This document shows positions 6,120-7,300 of a stretch of 7,300 nucleotides of DNA, piece after piece (positions within the stretch are counted from its first letter, which is position 1; every line of letters starts with the position of its first letter). The notes under the pieces were generated by a model. That model saw nothing but the letters and a program-made list of their open reading frames with translations. It made no database searches and was not told the origin of the DNA. A program made the translations under genes and the position numbers. This DNA comes from Chloroflexia bacterium. Its GTDB lineage: Bacteria > Chloroflexota > Chloroflexia > Thermomicrobiales > UBA6265. The DNA lies in the NCBI GenBank assembly GCA_013696525.1, contig JACCYK010000019.1:1-7300 (forward strand), in the 5' to 3' direction.

Positions 6120-6459
6120 TGGCCGCATCATGCCGGTCAAAGCGGCCGTCCCAGACGGCAACCGCGGCAATGACCACGCTGCCCAATATTACCCCGACGA
6201 GCATCAGGCGGAGAGGCGCCCGGTTCGGGTCGAGCCAGTTGATCGCCCAGGCGGTGTCCATCCACGCCCACCAGGCCGCCAACAAGATGATAAGCGATTG
6301 AATGGCACCGCGTTCGGTCAGATTCGCTCGCGGCAGGTGAGAAATCTGAGTGACGGCGAAGACGTCGACGCGATCGAAAAACAACTCGTAATTGGTCACG
6401 CGGCTGCCGCGTCCATTGCGAGGACGCGGGAGATCCAGCGTTGACGATCGTGCGGTCAT
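6106..6459 (-). pseudogene. Truncated LtrA-family membrane protein fragment
   Basis: The 117-residue product matches only the N-terminal quarter to third of LtrA (low temperature requirement A) family proteins, polytopic membrane proteins usually near 400 residues. Diagnostic segments are YELFFD-V-VFAVTQISHL (residues 24-42), LLAAWWAWMDTAW (59-71) and NWLDPNRAPLRL (74-85). Two hydrophobic segments remain, at about 52-73 and 83-103. Normally hydrophobic or aromatic family positions are charged: Arg30 (usually Leu), Asp32 (usually Phe) and Asp68 (usually Tyr), which points to decay of the first helix. The frame ends after VWDGRFDRHDAANERH, and neither other minus frame continues the family sequence. 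Yet the ATG at 6459 has a strong GGAGG at 6470-6466 with a six-base spacer, and the start overlaps the upstream stop by ATGA. A short expressed remnant is therefore possible. No LtrA activity should be assumed. Confidence 0.75.
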
Positions 6460-7154
6460 TGGCAACCTCCAAGCCCAACACGCCGACCGCGCGCTGGAAG
6501 CGGCCGAGCCGCGACCGGGCGTTTGATGCGAGCTACGACTTTGCCCCGCTGCCCCGACCTCTCAGCTCCGCCGCCAAGCGTCGGTCGTCTGAAGCTTTGC
6601 AGCCGTGCGTTGACCGTGTCGAGATTGAAGGCTTCCGAGTCGAATTTTCGGCCATTCCATTCGCGCATGGACTCGTGTTCCCCGTGGTGCGGATCGCTCA
6701 TATTGTCGAGGAACTCGGTATAGCCCCACGTTCCGCCCACGTCCTCGGGCGGGCAGGCCCGTTTGCCAGTCAGGCAGATCGGGTAGGTGACGATGGGATC
6801 CGGCGGCAAGATCTTTTCGACGACGATCTCGTGCGCCCAGTCGTCGCCGAAGTCATACTGGTAGGAGAACCGGGCCTTTGCCGGCAAGGGCAACTGGTGC
6901 AGAGAGACGCGCTGCTCGTCGCGGACCGCAAACCATTCGTCCAGGTCTGGCGCGCCGTACTCCTCGCCGCCGATGGTGAACTGGTGGAGGTGACAGTTCC
7001 ACCATCCCATCGCGGTTTGGATGATCTCGTGCAAGGCGGAGAGCCGGGTGTCGCTTCGGACGTGGAGGCGACGCCATATTGGCGGCCGGGTCCGTTTGAG
7101 GGTTACTTTGAGCTGATAGACCGCGTTTGGAGCCGCTTTCTTCCGTGGTGCCAC
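6456..7154 (-). CDS. PRiA4_ORF3 family (plasmid pRiA4b ORF-3-like) protein
   Basis: This 232-residue protein belongs to the family named after ORF-3 of plasmid pRiA4b, a group also found beside IS1096-type elements and of unknown biochemical function. The core covers residues 12 to about 190. It includes YQLKVTLKRTRPPIWRRLHV, LHEIIQTAMGWWNCHLHQF, FSYQYDFGDDWAHEI, a CPPEDVGGTWGYTEFL segment and the closing FNLDTVNARLQSFRRP. Aromatic and acidic residues of the family are intact. The last 40 or so residues are Arg/Gly/Pro-rich, have no family counterpart I know and run over the next gene's ribosome-binding site, so the natural stop may have been lost. The GTG start at 7154 is set by AAGGAG at 7166-7161 with a six-base spacer. 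Its stop overlaps the LtrA-like start by four bases (ATGA), making it the first gene of a three-gene unit. No transposase lies in the window. Confidence 0.9.
   Translation of the reverse strand: MAPRKKAAPNAVYQLKVTLKRTRPPIWRRLHVRSDTRLSALHEIIQTAMGWWNCHLHQFTIGGEEYGAPDLDEWFAVRDEQRVSLHQLPLPAKARFSYQYDFGDDWAHEIVVEKILPPDPIVTYPICLTGKRACPPEDVGGTWGYTEFLDNMSDPHHGEHESMREWNGRKFDSEAFNLDTVNARLQSFRRPTLGGGAERSGQRGKVVARIKRPVAARPLPARGRRVGLGGCQ
6460..6470 (-). promoter_or_regulatory. Strong ribosome-binding site of the LtrA fragment
   Basis: GGAGG at 6470-6466 is followed by six bases and the ATG at 6459. It lies within the coding end of the PRiA4_ORF3-family gene and settles the LtrA-fragment start against the in-frame TTG at 6465. 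It shows that the remnant still has a working-looking translation signal despite its eroded coding sequence. Confidence 0.6.
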
Positions 7155-7300
7155 AGGTCACTCCTTCGACCGGATAACCGCTCGGGTCTACCACATGCGC
7201 TTGCGCGTCAGCCGCGTGGCTGACAATAGTCCTCCGTGCCTGATACCTGATTCCGATCACCGACTCGTGGGCTCGACCTATCCACTGGGAGGCGCTGGGT
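7155..7300. other. Upstream flank of the PRiA4_ORF3 operon
   Basis: I see no supportable gene here. It contains the AAGGAG ribosome-binding site of the minus-strand gene (7166-7161), a perfect interrupted palindrome at 7207-7224 and a GCGC-TT-GCGC repeat (about 7197-7206). No convincing -35/-10 pair was found on the minus strand; TATTGT next to the palindrome (7230-7225) is only a weak -10 candidate. A GGGAGG at 7287-7292 could be the ribosome-binding site of a plus-strand gene starting beyond the window, but nothing else supports that. Confidence 0.4.
7207..7224. repeat. Interrupted palindrome GTCAGCC-N4-GGCTGAC
   Basis: GTCAGCC (7207-7213) and GGCTGAC (7218-7224) are exact reverse complements separated by GCGT. 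The 18-base dyad lies 53-70 bases upstream of the GTG at 7154. It has the size and symmetry of an operator for a dimeric helix-turn-helix protein such as the XRE regulator made by the same operon. It could also form a seven-pair RNA hairpin, but there is no U-tract on either strand, so a terminator is unlikely. Confidence 0.4.

Noticed and set aside
5682..7154. The right-hand operon as a toxin-antitoxin or anti-phage system
   Set aside because: An XRE protein beside a protein of unknown function resembles such systems. However, PRiA4_ORF3 shows no nuclease or other toxin motif that I recognise, and no defence genes are near.
6441..7223. Long plus-strand open frame (260 residues) opposite the PRiA4_ORF3 gene
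   Set aside because: It mirrors the codons of a well-recognised minus-strand family member, has no family resemblance itself and no ribosome-binding site I could defend. Such frames are common in GC-rich DNA.

Overview
The window is a GC-rich bacterial chromosome segment with tightly packed genes, frequent GTG and TTG starts and no tRNA, rRNA, CRISPR array or intact insertion sequence. A DUF951 protein, found mainly in Firmicutes and Chloroflexota, together with the high GC content and an XRE regulator of a type I associate with Chloroflexota, suggests a Thermomicrobia-like Chloroflexota organism. This placement is inference, not something the sequence proves.

Left half, plus strand (179-4183): recN (DNA double-strand-break repair ATPase), a YbaB/EbfC nucleoid-associated protein, a small DUF951 protein and a 12-helix MFS exporter. 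recN and ybaB are separated by about 90 bases holding a good extended -10 promoter, so ybaB-DUF951-MFS probably forms its own unit as well as being read from recN. The only functional thread is DNA maintenance (recN, ybaB). The exporter seems to be a passenger.

Middle, minus strand (5524-4197): a CorC/HlyC (CNNM plus CBS pair plus CorC_HlyC) membrane protein gene that converges on the MFS gene with 13 bases between the stop codons. It is split by what looks like one missing base near 4927/4928, so its membrane half and its CBS/CorC half lie in different frames. A GC-only stem-loop sits in its leader, exactly where transcription is predicted to begin.

Right part, minus strand (7154-5682): three overlapping genes, a PRiA4_ORF3-family protein, then a truncated and eroded LtrA-family membrane protein, then an XRE helix-turn-helix regulator. 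The first two overlap by ATGA and the next two by 14 bases, so they are probably translated as a coupled unit. This is the most accessory-looking part of the window and the best candidate for something unusual. I see no catalytic or defence domain that would justify naming a system. The flanks (1-178, 5525-5681, 7155-7300) hold only candidate regulatory dyads and promoters.
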